Both the position numbers and the translations under genes were made by a program. 64,000 nt of DNA. It comes from Sphingopyxis solisilvae (lineage in GTDB: Bacteria > Pseudomonadota > Alphaproteobacteria > Sphingomonadales > Sphingomonadaceae). Below, one piece after another: positions 40,143-49,241 of this stretch. The number at the start of each line of letters is the position of its first letter. Position 1 is the stretch's first letter. The stretch lies in assembly GCF_015475875.1 (NCBI RefSeq), contig NZ_JADKYM010000009.1, forward strand, positions 62,001 to 126,000. The letters are read 5' to 3'. Under the pieces are notes generated by a model. That model made no database searches. It worked only from the letters and a program-made list of their open reading frames with translations, and was not told the origin of the DNA.

Positions 40143-40994
40143 TTATTCGGCAGCCTTCGGGAACGGGGGCAGTTTGCCGATATCGCGCGGTTCGTGCTGG
40201 AGAATCACCGTAGCCCCCAAGTTTTTGGCGAGCCCCTTGAACCGGCCAAACGACGCCAGCGTGTCGGCACGGTTGGTGTTGAAGGTCGGCACGCCTTCGC
40301 TGTCGTAATTTTCCTGAAAATGCGCCTGATCGCCGCTCAGCAGCACCGGCCCCATGCCCGCCAGCCGCACAAGCAATGTGTGATGTCCGGGGGTGTGGCC
40401 GGGCATGTCGAGCATGACGACGCGGCCGTCGCCGAAAATATCCTTGTCGCGCGCTACCGGCTCGACCTGGCCGCCGCCGCTGATCCAATGCGCGAAAGGC
40501 GTCGGATCGACGAATGCGGGCGGCGGGTTCTGGGTGAGCACATCCCAATCGCTTTTGCCGATGTAGAGCTTAGCAGCCGGAAAATCGGGCAGCTGGGCGA
40601 TGTGGTCGAAATGGAAATGGCTGACCCCGACCACATCAATGTCGTCGGGCTTGATACCCAGATCGGCCAGCTGTTCGACCAGGCTGCGGCGCACGGTGGC
40701 CGACATGTCCCCCGTCGTCGTGAACGCCGCGCCTTTCAGCGCGGTGGGCAGGCCCAGATCCCACAGCATCAACTGGTCGCCGTGGCGGATCAGGTAACAA
40801 CCGACGGTCAGGTCGCGGCTCTGCCCCGGATAAGCCTCCGTATCCGAAAAGGCATTGAGCCGGTTGACGCGCACCGTGCCGCAGTCGAGCCGGGTCAGGC
40901 TGACCTTGGCCGCCGCGGCGGGCTTGTCCTGGGCGAGGGCGGGGGTAGCAAGGGCCAACGCCGCTGCGGCCGATGCGATAGCTTTCCAGATCAT
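40143..40994 (-). CDS. exported metallo-beta-lactamase-fold hydrolase (lactonase-like)
   Basis: A 283-residue protein. A signal peptide (ending ALA|QD) is followed by an MBL-fold domain. The zinc motif SHFHFDH is at about 125-131, GHTPGHH and [12 protein letters not shown] further on. This motif set and order, with [18 protein letters not shown] near the start, resembles the N-acyl homoserine lactonase (AiiA-like) group. It would hydrolyse a lactone or ester in the periplasm. It sits between leuC (26 bases) and leuD (1 base). Substrate assignment is only by family. Confidence 0.8.
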   Translation of the reverse strand: MIWKAIASAAAALALATPALAQDKPAAAAKVSLTRLDCGTVRVNRLNAFSDTEAYPGQSRDLTVGCYLIRHGDQLMLWDLGLPTALKGAAFTTTGDMSATVRRSLVEQLADLGIKPDDIDVVGVSHFHFDHIAQLPDFPAAKLYIGKSDWDVLTQNPPPAFVDPTPFAHWISGGGQVEPVARDKDIFGDGRVVMLDMPGHTPGHHTLLVRLAGMGPVLLSGDQAHFQENYDSEGVPTFNTNRADTLASFGRFKGLAKNLGATVILQHEPRDIGKLPPFPKAAE

Positions 40995-41019
40995 GCCATT
41001 CCGCTCCTTCTCTCTCCGT

Positions 41020-42450
41020 TCAATCGATCAGTTCCCGCACATCGGTGAGCCGCCCGGTCACCGCCGCTGCAGCGGCCATCGCGGGGCTGAGCAGATGGGT
41101 GCGGCTGCCCGGCCCCTGGCGGCCGACAAAATTGCGGTTGCTGGTGCTGGCGCAGCGCTCGCCCGCGGGCACCTTGTCGGGGTTCATCGCGAGGCAGGCC
41201 GAACAGCCGGGCTCGCGCCATTCGAGTCCCGCGTCGATAAAGATACGGTCGAGTCCCTCGGCCTCGGCCTGCGCTTTCACCAGCCCTGATCCGGGCACGA
41301 CGATTGCCCATTTGACGCCCGGTGCCTTTTTGCGGCCTTTGAGCACCGCCGCGGCGGCACGCATATCCTCGATCCGGCTGTTCGTGCAGCTGCCGATGAA
41401 GATATTCTCGACCGCCACATCCTGCATCCGCGTGCCGGGTTCGAGCCCCATGTAAGCGAGCGACTTGGCGGCGGCGGCCTGCTTCGACGGATCGGCAAAG
41501 CTCGCTGGATCGGGCACTGTGCCGGTGATCGGCACGACATCTTCGGGGCTGGTACCCCACGTGACACTGGGTGCGATGTCGGCAGCGTCGATGACGACGG
41601 TCTTGTCATAGGTCGCGCCCGGATCGGTTGCTAGGCTGGTCCAGTATGCGACCGCGGCGTCCCAGTCGGCGCCCTTCGGCGCATAGGGGCGGCCCTTCAG
41701 ATATGCGAACGTCACTTCGTCGGGCGCGATCAGCCCGGCGCGGGCGCCGCCCTCGATCGCCATGTTGCTGACCGTCAGCCGACCCTCGACCGACAGGGCG
41801 CGGATCGCGCTGCCGGTATATTCGACGACATGGCCCGTGCCGCCCGCGGCGCCGATCACCCCGGTGATGTGCAGAATGATGTCCTTCGCGGTGACGCCGA
41901 CGCCGATTGCGCCCTCGACGCGCACTTCCATCGTCCTGGCAGGCTGGAGCAGCAGGGTCTGCGTCGCCAGCACATGCTCGACCTCGCTGGTGCCAATGCC
42001 GAACGCCAGCGCGCCGATGCCGCCGTGGCAGGCGGTGTGGCTGTCGCCGCAGACGATCGTCGCGCCGGGGAGCGAAAACCCCTGCTCGGGTCCGACGACA
42101 TGGACAATGCCCTGTTCGGGGGCGACTGCGTCGATGTACCGGATGCCGAAGTCGGGGGCGTTTTTCTCCAGCGCCGCGAGCTGGGCAGCGCTGTCGGGGT
42201 CGGCAACCGGCAAACGGTTTCCGGCCGCGTCGCGCCGCGGTGTCGTCGGCACATTATGGTCGGGCACCGCCAGCGTCAGGTCAGGACGGCGCACCGTCCG
42301 CCCGGTCGCGCGCAGCCCCGCGAACGCCTGCGGACTGGTGACTTCGTGGACAAGGTGGCGGTCGATGAAGATCAGGCAGGTGCCGTCGGGGCGCCGTTCG
42401 ACGACATGCGCGTCCCAGATTTTTTCGTACAGGGTGCGGGGGCGAGTCAT
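41020..42450 (-). CDS. leuC: 3-isopropylmalate dehydratase large subunit
   Basis: A 476-residue iron-sulphur enzyme subunit. It starts [20 protein letters not shown] and has the substrate motif [20 protein letters not shown]. The 4Fe-4S cysteines are in [12 protein letters not shown] and [13 protein letters not shown]. With LeuD it isomerises 2-isopropylmalate to 3-isopropylmalate. It is the first gene of the leuC-MBL-leuD group. Confidence 0.95.
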   Translation of the reverse strand: MTRPRTLYEKIWDAHVVERRPDGTCLIFIDRHLVHEVTSPQAFAGLRATGRTVRRPDLTLAVPDHNVPTTPRRDAAGNRLPVADPDSAAQLAALEKNAPDFGIRYIDAVAPEQGIVHVVGPEQGFSLPGATIVCGDSHTACHGGIGALAFGIGTSEVEHVLATQTLLLQPARTMEVRVEGAIGVGVTAKDIILHITGVIGAAGGTGHVVEYTGSAIRALSVEGRLTVSNMAIEGGARAGLIAPDEVTFAYLKGRPYAPKGADWDAAVAYWTSLATDPGATYDKTVVIDAADIAPSVTWGTSPEDVVPITGTVPDPASFADPSKQAAAAKSLAYMGLEPGTRMQDVAVENIFIGSCTNSRIEDMRAAAAVLKGRKKAPGVKWAIVVPGSGLVKAQAEAEGLDRIFIDAGLEWREPGCSACLAMNPDKVPAGERCASTSNRNFVGRQGPGSRTHLLSPAMAAAAAVTGRLTDVRELID

Positions 42451-42597
42451 GGCGTTGCCTTAGATCAGCGGCACAACTTTGCAAGCCGGTGGCGATAAGA
42501 AACGCAATTTTCGGTCGCGCGACGCCGGTCTCATCTCTGTACGGCCATCCCGGCGAAGGGAGTGGCGCGACCGGCGGTACGCGCCTATATTCGACGC

Positions 42598-43116
42598 ATG
42601 ACGCTTCCCGCCATCCTCGCGCTTGTCGTCGCCACGGTCGTCGCGATGGAGTTCGTCGCTTGGGCGAGCCACAAATATATCATGCACGGCTTTGGCTGGG
42701 CGTGGCACCGCGACCATCATGAGCCACACGACAAGCTGTTCGAGAAAAACGACCTGTTCGGCCTGTTCGGCGCGGCGCTCAGCATTTCGATGTTCGCAGT
42801 CGGCAGCCCGATGATCATGGGCGCGAGCGCGTGGGAGCCGGGGACGTGGATCGGGCTGGGCGTGCTGTTTTACGGCATCATCTACACCGTCGTGCACGAC
42901 GGACTGGTGCATCAACGCTATTTCCGCTGGGTGCCGCGGCATGGCTACGCCAAGCGGCTGGTGCAGGCGCACAAGCTGCACCATGCAACGATCGGCAAAG
43001 AGGGTGGGGTCAGCTTCGGATTCGTCTTTGCGCGCGATCCGGCGAGGCTGAAGGCCGAACTCAAGGCACAGCGCGAAGCGGGGATTGCAGTGGTGCGCGA
43101 GGCTTTGGTCGACTGA
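42598..43116 (+). CDS. crtZ: beta-carotene 3-hydroxylase
   Basis: A 172-residue membrane di-iron hydroxylase that turns beta-carotene into zeaxanthin. Histidine clusters HKYIMH, HRDHHEPH, HDGLVHQRYF and HKLHHA are all present. Membrane segments lie at about 2-24, 50-72 and 78-100. The start at 42598 gives the family's N-terminus. No other carotenoid gene is next to it in the window, which fits sphingomonads, where crtZ is often apart from the crtYBI group. Confidence 0.93.
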   Translation: MTLPAILALVVATVVAMEFVAWASHKYIMHGFGWAWHRDHHEPHDKLFEKNDLFGLFGAALSISMFAVGSPMIMGASAWEPGTWIGLGVLFYGIIYTVVHDGLVHQRYFRWVPRHGYAKRLVQAHKLHHATIGKEGGVSFGFVFARDPARLKAELKAQREAGIAVVREALVD

Positions 43117-43138
43117 TCGTCGCCGCCGCGAAGGCGAT

Positions 43139-43819
43139 TCACCCCGTCCGGTAATCTGCAGTGATCACCCCCGCGGCTGCCAACTCCTCCTCATGTCCCA
43201 CTTCGCGCCAACTTTCGGCCAGCGCCTGGCGTCCCCACTCGAGCATAGCGGGATGCGCCAGGATGTGGTCGACCCACGCCTGCCCCGCGCCGACGTCGAG
43301 ACCATAGGTGCGGATACGGAAGGCGACCGGCGCGAAGAAGGCGTCGACCGCGGTAAAATCACGCCCCGCAAGCCACGGCCCGGCAAAGCGCGCCAGCCCC
43401 TCTTCGAACAGTTCGCGGATGCGCGCGACGTTGGCCTGGAGCGCGTCCGACATCGGCTTGGGCGTGACGCGCACCCCGACGTTCATCGTACAATCGTTGC
43501 GGAGCGCCGCGAAGCCGCTGTGCATCTCGCAAACGGCGCACTGCGCCCAGGCACGCGCATCGGGGTCGGTCGGCCACACGCCCTCGTGCCGGTCGGCGAG
43601 ATAGAGGGTGATGCCGAGCGAGTCATAGATCGTGCGCCCGTCGTGGAGCAGCGCGGGAACCTGGCCGGTCGGCGAGAAGCTGCGGAAATCGTCGTAGTTC
43701 GCCGGCTTGGTGAAAGGTTTGATACGATCCCTGAACGCGATGCCGAGCGCGGTCATCAGCACCCACGGACGCAGCGACCAGCTCGAATAATTGCGGTTGG
43801 CGGTGATCAGCTCGTACAT
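43139..43819 (-). CDS. glutathione S-transferase family protein
   Basis: A 226-residue GST-fold protein. The thioredoxin-like domain starts MYELITANRNYSSWSLRPWV with the active-site serine region, and continues with SPTGQVPALLHDG and DSLGITLYLADR. The helical domain has WLAGRDFTAVDAFFAPVAFR. It overlaps by 13 bases the upstream epimerase gene. Conjugation or isomerase activity is likely, the substrate unknown. Confidence 0.85.
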   Translation of the reverse strand: MYELITANRNYSSWSLRPWVLMTALGIAFRDRIKPFTKPANYDDFRSFSPTGQVPALLHDGRTIYDSLGITLYLADRHEGVWPTDPDARAWAQCAVCEMHSGFAALRNDCTMNVGVRVTPKPMSDALQANVARIRELFEEGLARFAGPWLAGRDFTAVDAFFAPVAFRIRTYGLDVGAGQAWVDHILAHPAMLEWGRQALAESWREVGHEEELAAAGVITADYRTG

Positions 43820-44784
43820 GTTTCGCGCTCCTGAGCGACGATGGGGGAGGTGTAGGCAGGGTCGTGCGCGAAAGGTAGCGCGCTGCCCTGGCGCAGCGCC
43901 GCCAGCACGCTGGCGAAGTCGCTGCGGGCGCGCCAGCCGAAGCGGCGCTCGGCGCGCGACGGGTCGTAAACGCGGTCGATGCGGTCGGGGAGCACCCAGC
44001 CTGCTGCGGCATAGAGCTCGGCGGCCTCTGGGTGCGCGCGCGCGATGACCGCGCGGGCGTCGCGGGCAAGCTCCTCGGCGTCGTCGCGCGCGAACGGCGG
44101 CGGGGCGGAGAGGATGAAGGTGTCACAGCCGATCGTCGGCGCCGCCTCCAGCGCGGCGAGATGGGCGGCCGCTGCATCCTCGACGGTCAGGCGGCGGTGT
44201 AGCATCTCGTTCGCCTTCAGGTTCGGGCCGCTCGGCACCGCATGGGTGTCGTCATCCTCGGGAAAGAAACGTCCGGTGCGCAGGATCGCCACGTTGATGC
44301 CATGCTCGCGGTGGACGAGGCGGCACGCCTGCTCGGCCGCGAGCTTGGTGATGCCATAGATGTTGCGCGGCTCCAGCGGACCGAAATCCTCGTCCATCCA
44401 CCAGGCGCCCGTATCGCCAGCGCCGGCTCGGACATCGGCGCGCACCATCAGCGAGGTGGTCGAGGTGAACAGGAAGCGGTCGTTCCCGACGGCAACCGCC
44501 GCCTCGATCAGGTTCAGCGTGCCGCTGACATTGACATCGACAAAGGCTTGCCGCGGATAACGGACGATGTCGGGCTTGTGCAGCGCGCCGCCGTGGATGA
44601 CCGCCTCGATGCCATGCTCGGCCATCATGCGGTCGACCAGTGCGCGGTCGGCGACGGTGCCGATAACCTGCGTATGTTGGCCGGGCACGACGTCGAGCCC
44701 GGCAACGTCATGACCGTGTCGGCCAAGCAATGGTGCGAGATGGCGCCCCAACCAGCCCGACGATCCGGTCAACAATATCCGCAT
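43807..44784 (-). CDS. NAD-dependent epimerase/dehydratase family protein
   Basis: A 325-residue extended SDR protein. The nucleotide fold is MRILLTGSSGWLGRHLAPLL, the catalytic pair is in NIYGITKLAAEQ (Tyr and Lys of YxxxK), and ILRTGRFFPEDDD is the following conserved region. It probably acts on a nucleotide sugar or a related carbonyl. The start at 44784 was chosen because the fold begins there. It is co-directional with and overlaps the GST gene. Confidence 0.85.
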   Translation of the reverse strand: MRILLTGSSGWLGRHLAPLLGRHGHDVAGLDVVPGQHTQVIGTVADRALVDRMMAEHGIEAVIHGGALHKPDIVRYPRQAFVDVNVSGTLNLIEAAVAVGNDRFLFTSTTSLMVRADVRAGAGDTGAWWMDEDFGPLEPRNIYGITKLAAEQACRLVHREHGINVAILRTGRFFPEDDDTHAVPSGPNLKANEMLHRRLTVEDAAAAHLAALEAAPTIGCDTFILSAPPPFARDDAEELARDARAVIARAHPEAAELYAAAGWVLPDRIDRVYDPSRAERRFGWRARSDFASVLAALRQGSALPFAHDPAYTSPIVAQERETCTS

Positions 44785-44815
44785 GATTGATCTTCTTGAT
44801 AGGTGCGCCGCGCCA

Positions 44816-46096
44816 TCATGATCCCGCTTTGGCAGCGGCAGGCGCGGCGGCGACCGTACTGCGCGTGACCGGTGGCAGTTCACTCAGGTCGAGCCAGTTT
44901 GTGTCGCTGCGCCCGTGATAGCTGTCGATGGCGGCGAACGGGATGCGAAAGGGAAAGCCCCAGTCGCTGTTCCACATGGCGACGACGCCCGTCCGCGTCG
45001 ACGGTTCGAAGATCATCGTCGCGCGATAGCCCGAAACCGCGCCCGAATGGCCCTCCAGCCGGTGACCGGCATAGGTGAAGCTGCGCCAGCCTAGGCCGTA
45101 GGCGGCATCGCCCGTCGCTTGTCGCAGCGCGCCGCCATACAGCCGCGGCGTGCCGACGCGCGGCCGGTGCGCTTCGCGGAGTACCGGAGCGGGAAGCACA
45201 TCGGGACGTGCGCCCATCATTGCCTGCATCCATTTGGCGAAATCGACGATATCGCTTTCGACACCCGCAGCAGCGGGGACGCGCCAATAGGCGGGTTTGA
45301 CCGGCAAGACGCGCTCGTCGCGGTGCGGCCGCGCCCAATCCTTTGCGCCGGTCAGCCGGTCCATGCCGAAACCGGCGCTGACCATCCCGAGCGGTAGAAA
45401 AAAGCGATCCTCCACCGCGTCGGCAAAAGATTTGCCACCAGCCGCCGCCAATATCTCGCTCGCGGCGTCGAAGGCGATATTCTGATAGGTGTGGCAGGTG
45501 CCGGGTTCGCACTGCAACGGCGCCGCAGCGAGATTGGCGCGCAGGAGTTCGGGATTCTGTCCCTCTTCCAGCTTTTCGTCATAGGCGTTTTTGGTGATGC
45601 CGGTGCGCTGGGCGAGCAGGTCGCCGAAGCTGAGCTGCGCCTCGGCCCCGCGCGGCAGGCGCAGCGTCGTTTGCGACTGGGCGATCGGACGGTCGAGATC
45701 GATTGTGCCGTCGTGCGCCATCGCCGCCGCCATGGCCCCCGCGGTGGTTTTCGACACCGAGGCCCAACGGAACAAGGTTTGCGGCGTGACCGGCGTCCCG
45801 GTTGCCCGGTCGGCGACGCCATAGGTGCGGACGAAGCGCAGTTTGCCATCCTCGACCACCGCCACCGCCAGCCCTGCCATTTCAGGGCGGGCGGCCAGCG
45901 CCGCCAGGTTCCGGTCCAGCGAAAGATAGTCGATCCGCCCCTGCCACCGGTCGGGGCTGTCGGGCAGATGTTCGGCGGTCTTGATCGGGATCGGCACGCT
46001 GGCGAGCGGCTGTTTGCCGCCAAAGGCGTGAATGCCGAACCAGCCCGAAAAACCCAGTGTCACGACCGCGATCAGGAAAATTACAATGCGCTTCAT
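44816..46096 (-). CDS. serine hydrolase, class C beta-lactamase/esterase family
   Basis: A 426-residue protein with an N-terminal membrane anchor or uncleaved signal (IVIFLIAVVTLGFSGWFGIH). The active-site motif SVSK is at residues 113-116. A YQN triad (HTYQNIAF) and HSGAVSG (in place of KTG) complete the family pattern. The HSG/HxG form is more usual in esterases and peptidases of this family than in true AmpC. It acts outside the inner membrane. I would not call it a resistance gene from sequence. Confidence 0.85.
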   Translation of the reverse strand: MKRIVIFLIAVVTLGFSGWFGIHAFGGKQPLASVPIPIKTAEHLPDSPDRWQGRIDYLSLDRNLAALAARPEMAGLAVAVVEDGKLRFVRTYGVADRATGTPVTPQTLFRWASVSKTTAGAMAAAMAHDGTIDLDRPIAQSQTTLRLPRGAEAQLSFGDLLAQRTGITKNAYDEKLEEGQNPELLRANLAAAPLQCEPGTCHTYQNIAFDAASEILAAAGGKSFADAVEDRFFLPLGMVSAGFGMDRLTGAKDWARPHRDERVLPVKPAYWRVPAAAGVESDIVDFAKWMQAMMGARPDVLPAPVLREAHRPRVGTPRLYGGALRQATGDAAYGLGWRSFTYAGHRLEGHSGAVSGYRATMIFEPSTRTGVVAMWNSDWGFPFRIPFAAIDSYHGRSDTNWLDLSELPPVTRSTVAAAPAAAKAGS

Positions 46097-46174
46097 CGAC
46101 CCGTACTGGACTGCGACCTCAATATCTGTCCGCCGTCTTAGCGGGGCAGGACGCCGCCGTCACCCCCGCGCGCG

Positions 46175-46624
46175 TCAGGGTGCAAGATAGCGCCAGGCTT
46201 TCCATGTCCCGGTCGCGTAGACAGCGCCGAAAACCAGCACGATCAGCGACGACCAGATCGCGAAGCCGTCGGAATAGTGCCGCGTCGCAAGGTTGACCGG
46301 CACAAACGCCAGCGCGCGAAGCAAGTAGATGGCGGTGATCAGGGTCAGCGCGGCGCGCAGCAACGGCAGGCGCGGCAAACAGCCGGCGCCCGAAAAGGCA
46401 TAGGCGGCCCAGATCGCCAAGGTGGCGGCGATGCCGACGGTGATAAGCGCAGGATACCAGTCACCGCGCCCGGCGGCGCGCGCCATCTTTTCGCCCGCGC
46501 CGAAAAAGCGGTACCAGTCCGGACCGCCGACGATGCAGGCAAGATGCAGCAACGCCGCCACGATCGACAAGGCACCGCCGATCAGCAGCCACGGCGTGCC
46601 CGGGTTGGCGGCGACGTCAGGCAA
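46175..46624 (-). CDS. four-helix membrane protein, function unknown
   Basis: A 149-residue protein with four membrane helices (about 11-32, 57-76, 88-108, 122-140). Between the first two is GGPDWYRFFGAGEKMARAAG. It starts with TTG, preceded by AGGTGG. It lies 27 bases downstream of mntA on the same strand and may be the last gene of that transcript. I do not recognise the family. Confidence 0.6.
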   Translation of the reverse strand: MPDVAANPGTPWLLIGGALSIVAALLHLACIVGGPDWYRFFGAGEKMARAAGRGDWYPALITVGIAATLAIWAAYAFSGAGCLPRLPLLRAALTLITAIYLLRALAFVPVNLATRHYSDGFAIWSSLIVLVFGAVYATGTWKAWRYLAP

Positions 46625-46651
46625 GCCCGCCCACCTAGGTCCGCTGTCCGT

Positions 46652-46993
46652 TCATTGTTCGACGTTCGACAGGTCGTCGCGGGTAAAAAGCAGCTGGCTT
46701 CGCTTCAAAATCTCGTCGCGAACCTGCGGGTCGGTCAGGTCGCGCTCATGCTTCAGGTCCACCGCGACGGACAGATCGCTTTCCTCAAACGCGACGCCGA
46801 GATTCAGCATGGCGTGGAAATCGATCGTCCCGCTTAGCAGCAGGTCGAGGTCGGAGCCGGGCCGCGACGTGCGCGCTGCGCGCGAGCCATAGAGGCTTAC
46901 CTCGTCGATCTGATCGGCGTAATGCGAGAGAATCCCGGCGACGATGCGCATATCATCGACCGACAGACCGATGGCGTCATGCTCGGCGCGCAT
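46652..46993 (-). CDS. mntA: MntA-type nucleotidyltransferase antitoxin
   Basis: A 113-residue minimal nucleotidyltransferase. The catalytic signature GS-x10-DxD is intact: Gly36-Ser37, then Asp48 and Asp50 in GSRAARTSRPGSDLDLLL. Known MntA proteins silence the HepT toxin by adding AMP units to its tyrosine. The start was moved from a TTG to the next ATG at 46993. It overlaps hepT by 17 bases. It is the downstream gene, the order seen in many HEPN-MNT pairs. Confidence 0.85.
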   Translation of the reverse strand: MRAEHDAIGLSVDDMRIVAGILSHYADQIDEVSLYGSRAARTSRPGSDLDLLLSGTIDFHAMLNLGVAFEESDLSVAVDLKHERDLTDPQVRDEILKRSQLLFTRDDLSNVEQ

Positions 46994-47396
46994 CAACGTC
47001 CCGTTCCAGCGCAGTCAGTATCGCAAGAAATTGGTCGGCGATCAGTTTTAAGCCCTGATCGCGGATTGGCTCACTGTAGGTATGCGACAACTGGTTGCGT
47101 AGCTTGCCCATCGCCAGCCATTCGTCAGCCGCAGCGATCATGCCGGCGGCGTGCGCGGCGCGAATGGTCGATGCCGGGGTCAGCGCTTCTGGCGGTGCCA
47201 GTTCTTCCGCCAGCCGATCGGCCAGCAGTTTCCAGCCCAATTCCCACGCAATCTCGAAACGCTGGACCATGCCAGCCTTTTCCAGTTCGGTCAGCGGACG
47301 TTTTTGGCGCAGATCAACCGCCTCTTTCAAGCCCGCCAAGGCGCGTGAAAAATTGTCCAGACGGAGCAGGGAACGCGGCGGTGGCTTGTCGTCCAT
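46977..47396 (-). CDS. hepT: HepT-type HEPN toxin
   Basis: A 139-residue helical HEPN protein. The ribonuclease motif R-x4-H-x-Y is present as Arg100, His105, Tyr107 in LRNQLSHTYSEP. The N-terminal part (FSRALAGLKEAVDLRQKRPL) is that of the HI0074 group. It would cut RNA unless its tyrosine is AMPylated by MntA. Its ATG (47394-47396) directly follows the stop codon of scoB (TGAATG), with no room for its own Shine-Dalgarno sequence, so it depends on translation of scoB. Confidence 0.85.
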   Translation of the reverse strand: MDDKPPPRSLLRLDNFSRALAGLKEAVDLRQKRPLTELEKAGMVQRFEIAWELGWKLLADRLAEELAPPEALTPASTIRAAHAAGMIAAADEWLAMGKLRNQLSHTYSEPIRDQGLKLIADQFLAILTALERDVDARRA

Positions 47397-48032
47397 TCAG
47401 GATAAGTAGCTTGCCGTCGTTTTCGCAGCAACCTCTTCCGCCGTTACCCCCGGCGCCAGCTCGATCAGCTTGAACGGGCTGTCATGATCGTCGCGCCGGA
47501 ATACCGCGAGGTCGGTGATGATCATGTCGACGACATTCTTGCCGGTCAGCGGCAGGGTGCAGGCCGGAATGAACTTCGGGCTGCCGTCCTTGGCGTTATG
47601 CTCCATCACGACGATGATCTTTTTGACCCCGGCGACCAGATCCATCGCGCCGCCCATGCCCTTGATCATCTTGCCGGGGATCATCCAGTTCGCGATGTCG
47701 CCATTTTCGGCAATCTCCATCGCGCCGAGGACGGTGAGGTCGATATGTCCGCCGCGGATCATCGCAAAGCTGTCCGATGAGCTGAAATAGGCCGATTGCG
47801 GCAGCTCGCTGATCGTCTGCTTGCCGGCGTTGATCAGGTCGGCGTCTTCGTCACCTTCAAAGGGGAAGGGGCCGATGCCGAGCATGCCGTTTTCGGACTG
47901 GAGCGTCACCGTCATTCCGGCGGGAATATGGTTCGCGACCAAGGTCGGAATGCCGATGCCAAGGTTGACGTAATAGCCGTCCTGCAGTTCCTGCGCGGCG
48001 CGCGCCGCCATATCGTCGCGGGTCCATGGCAT
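47397..48032 (-). CDS. scoB: 3-oxoacid CoA-transferase subunit B
   Basis: A 211-residue subunit that works with ScoA to move CoA between succinyl-CoA and a 3-oxoacid. It has [20 protein letters not shown], the catalytic glutamate in the [10 protein letters not shown] segment and [12 protein letters not shown]. The start at 48032 fits the family N-terminus ([19 protein letters not shown]). It is separated from scoA by two unrelated genes, one base downstream of the acid phosphatase gene. Confidence 0.93.
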   Translation of the reverse strand: MPWTRDDMAARAAQELQDGYYVNLGIGIPTLVANHIPAGMTVTLQSENGMLGIGPFPFEGDEDADLINAGKQTISELPQSAYFSSSDSFAMIRGGHIDLTVLGAMEIAENGDIANWMIPGKMIKGMGGAMDLVAGVKKIIVVMEHNAKDGSPKFIPACTLPLTGKNVVDMIITDLAVFRRDDHDSPFKLIELAPGVTAEEVAAKTTASYLS

Positions 48033-48033
48033 C

Positions 48034-48912
48034 TTATTTCGGCTCCCATTTGGTGTCGGAGGGGAAGGTGTCGTCCCAGCCCAGCTTCTCCCACGGCCCA
48101 TAGGCCGCGTTGGGGAACAGGAACCAGCCTTTGTCCCACAGCGCCGTGGCGGCGGGGCTGGCGGCAAGCGCGGTACGCTGTGCGGCGGGCAGGTCTTTGA
48201 CGTTGAACTGCTGGCTGAAATCGCCAAGCTGGTCGCCCGCCATCAGGATCACGCAATAACGCGATGCGATCGTGGCGCGGCGCGCGTCCTTGCTCGATCC
48301 GTCGGCGTCGTCGCCCATCAGGAACAAAGTGTCGCCGTGCTTGAATTCGCCAAGTCCGGCGGCGCGCAGAGTATCTTCGCTGCCCTTGGCATTGGCGGCG
48401 GTGCGGTTGGTGTTGGCGATGACGGTGATGCCCGCCGCGCGCAGCTCGGCCAGCATCTCCACTGTGCCGGGCATCGCGACCGCCTTGCCCGCGCCGGTCT
48501 GTTCCCATTGGTCCCATATTTTGGGGTCGAAGGCGATGCCCTGTTCGGCAAAATAGCGCATCGACCCCACGTTCCAGACCAGCGTTTCGTCGGCGTCGAA
48601 CACTGCCGCAAAGGGTTTGGTCCCGCATGGGACAAAGCGCGGCGCGTTCATCGTTGCACCCGGGGCAAGGACCACGCTGTCGATCGGGCGCTGTTTGATC
48701 CGTGCTGCAGCATAATCTGCGATCCGCGCATTGGTTGCGCGCACAGCCATCGCAGCTTCGGCCGAGCCATAGAGATACTGCAACGCGACTGGCGGCTTCG
48801 TGGCCTCGGCTGATATTGCAGCGGGCGCCGTCGGCGCGCTCGCTACCGGAGCGGAGGTGGTTGTGCAGCCGGTAAGCAGCAGCGCGGTGATCGAGATCAG
48901 TTGCGCTTTCAT
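48034..48912 (-). CDS. HAD-family acid phosphatase, lipoprotein (class B / e(P4)-like)
   Basis: A 292-residue exported phosphatase. The lipobox LLLTGC gives a lipid-anchored Cys at about residue 16. The HAD catalytic motif [10 protein letters not shown] (first Asp the nucleophile) is followed by [20 protein letters not shown] (motif II) and [17 protein letters not shown] (motif III/IV). It probably removes phosphate from nucleotides or other small esters at the outer membrane. It lies between the CoA-transferase subunits with a TGATG junction to the gene before it. Confidence 0.87.
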   Translation of the reverse strand: MKAQLISITALLLTGCTTTSAPVASAPTAPAAISAEATKPPVALQYLYGSAEAAMAVRATNARIADYAAARIKQRPIDSVVLAPGATMNAPRFVPCGTKPFAAVFDADETLVWNVGSMRYFAEQGIAFDPKIWDQWEQTGAGKAVAMPGTVEMLAELRAAGITVIANTNRTAANAKGSEDTLRAAGLGEFKHGDTLFLMGDDADGSSKDARRATIASRYCVILMAGDQLGDFSQQFNVKDLPAAQRTALAASPAATALWDKGWFLFPNAAYGPWEKLGWDDTFPSDTKWEPK

Positions 48913-49241
48913 CAATGCGTTCCTTGTGGACCGAGCGGGCGGGGAAGGTCGGTCGGGTTGGCCAGTTCGGCGTTTACGCCCTCCATGATCCGCTCGAAAG
49001 CATGGTCTTCGTCGACATTGACCGCTTGGGCATAGGCCTTTGCGCCATGGCGCACGGCATCGACGATCGCGAGCCCGAACAGCATCGGATCGGCGCCCAG
49101 CGCCGCGGGATCGATGACGCACAGGACATTGCCGTTCGATTGTTTCCACATGCGCAGAAACTCCTCGCCGCCCGCCAGCGCCGGGATGCCGGTGACGTCG
49201 ATCGACCCCTTATGGCCGATGCCCTTGCGCCCGAAGCTCAC
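48912..49241 (-). CDS. DUF5076-like small protein
   Basis: A 109-residue protein starting with GTG inside the end of scoA (GTGA overlap). It reads [20 protein letters not shown], then [20 protein letters not shown] and [20 protein letters not shown], and ends GPQGTH. The longer frame upstream is antisense-like sequence of scoA and is not coding. The closest family I can name is DUF5076, of unknown function, common in sphingomonads. It has no membrane segment or known catalytic motif. Confidence 0.65.
   Translation of the reverse strand: MSFGRKGIGHKGSIDVTGIPALAGGEEFLRMWKQSNGNVLCVIDPAALGADPMLFGLAIVDAVRHGAKAYAQAVNVDEDHAFERIMEGVNAELANPTDLPRPLGPQGTH

Noticed and set aside
44816-46096. An antibiotic-resistance beta-lactamase
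   Set aside because: The SxxK and YxN motifs place it in the class C-like family, but HSG replaces KTG, which is more usual for esterases and peptidases of this family, so resistance is not supported.
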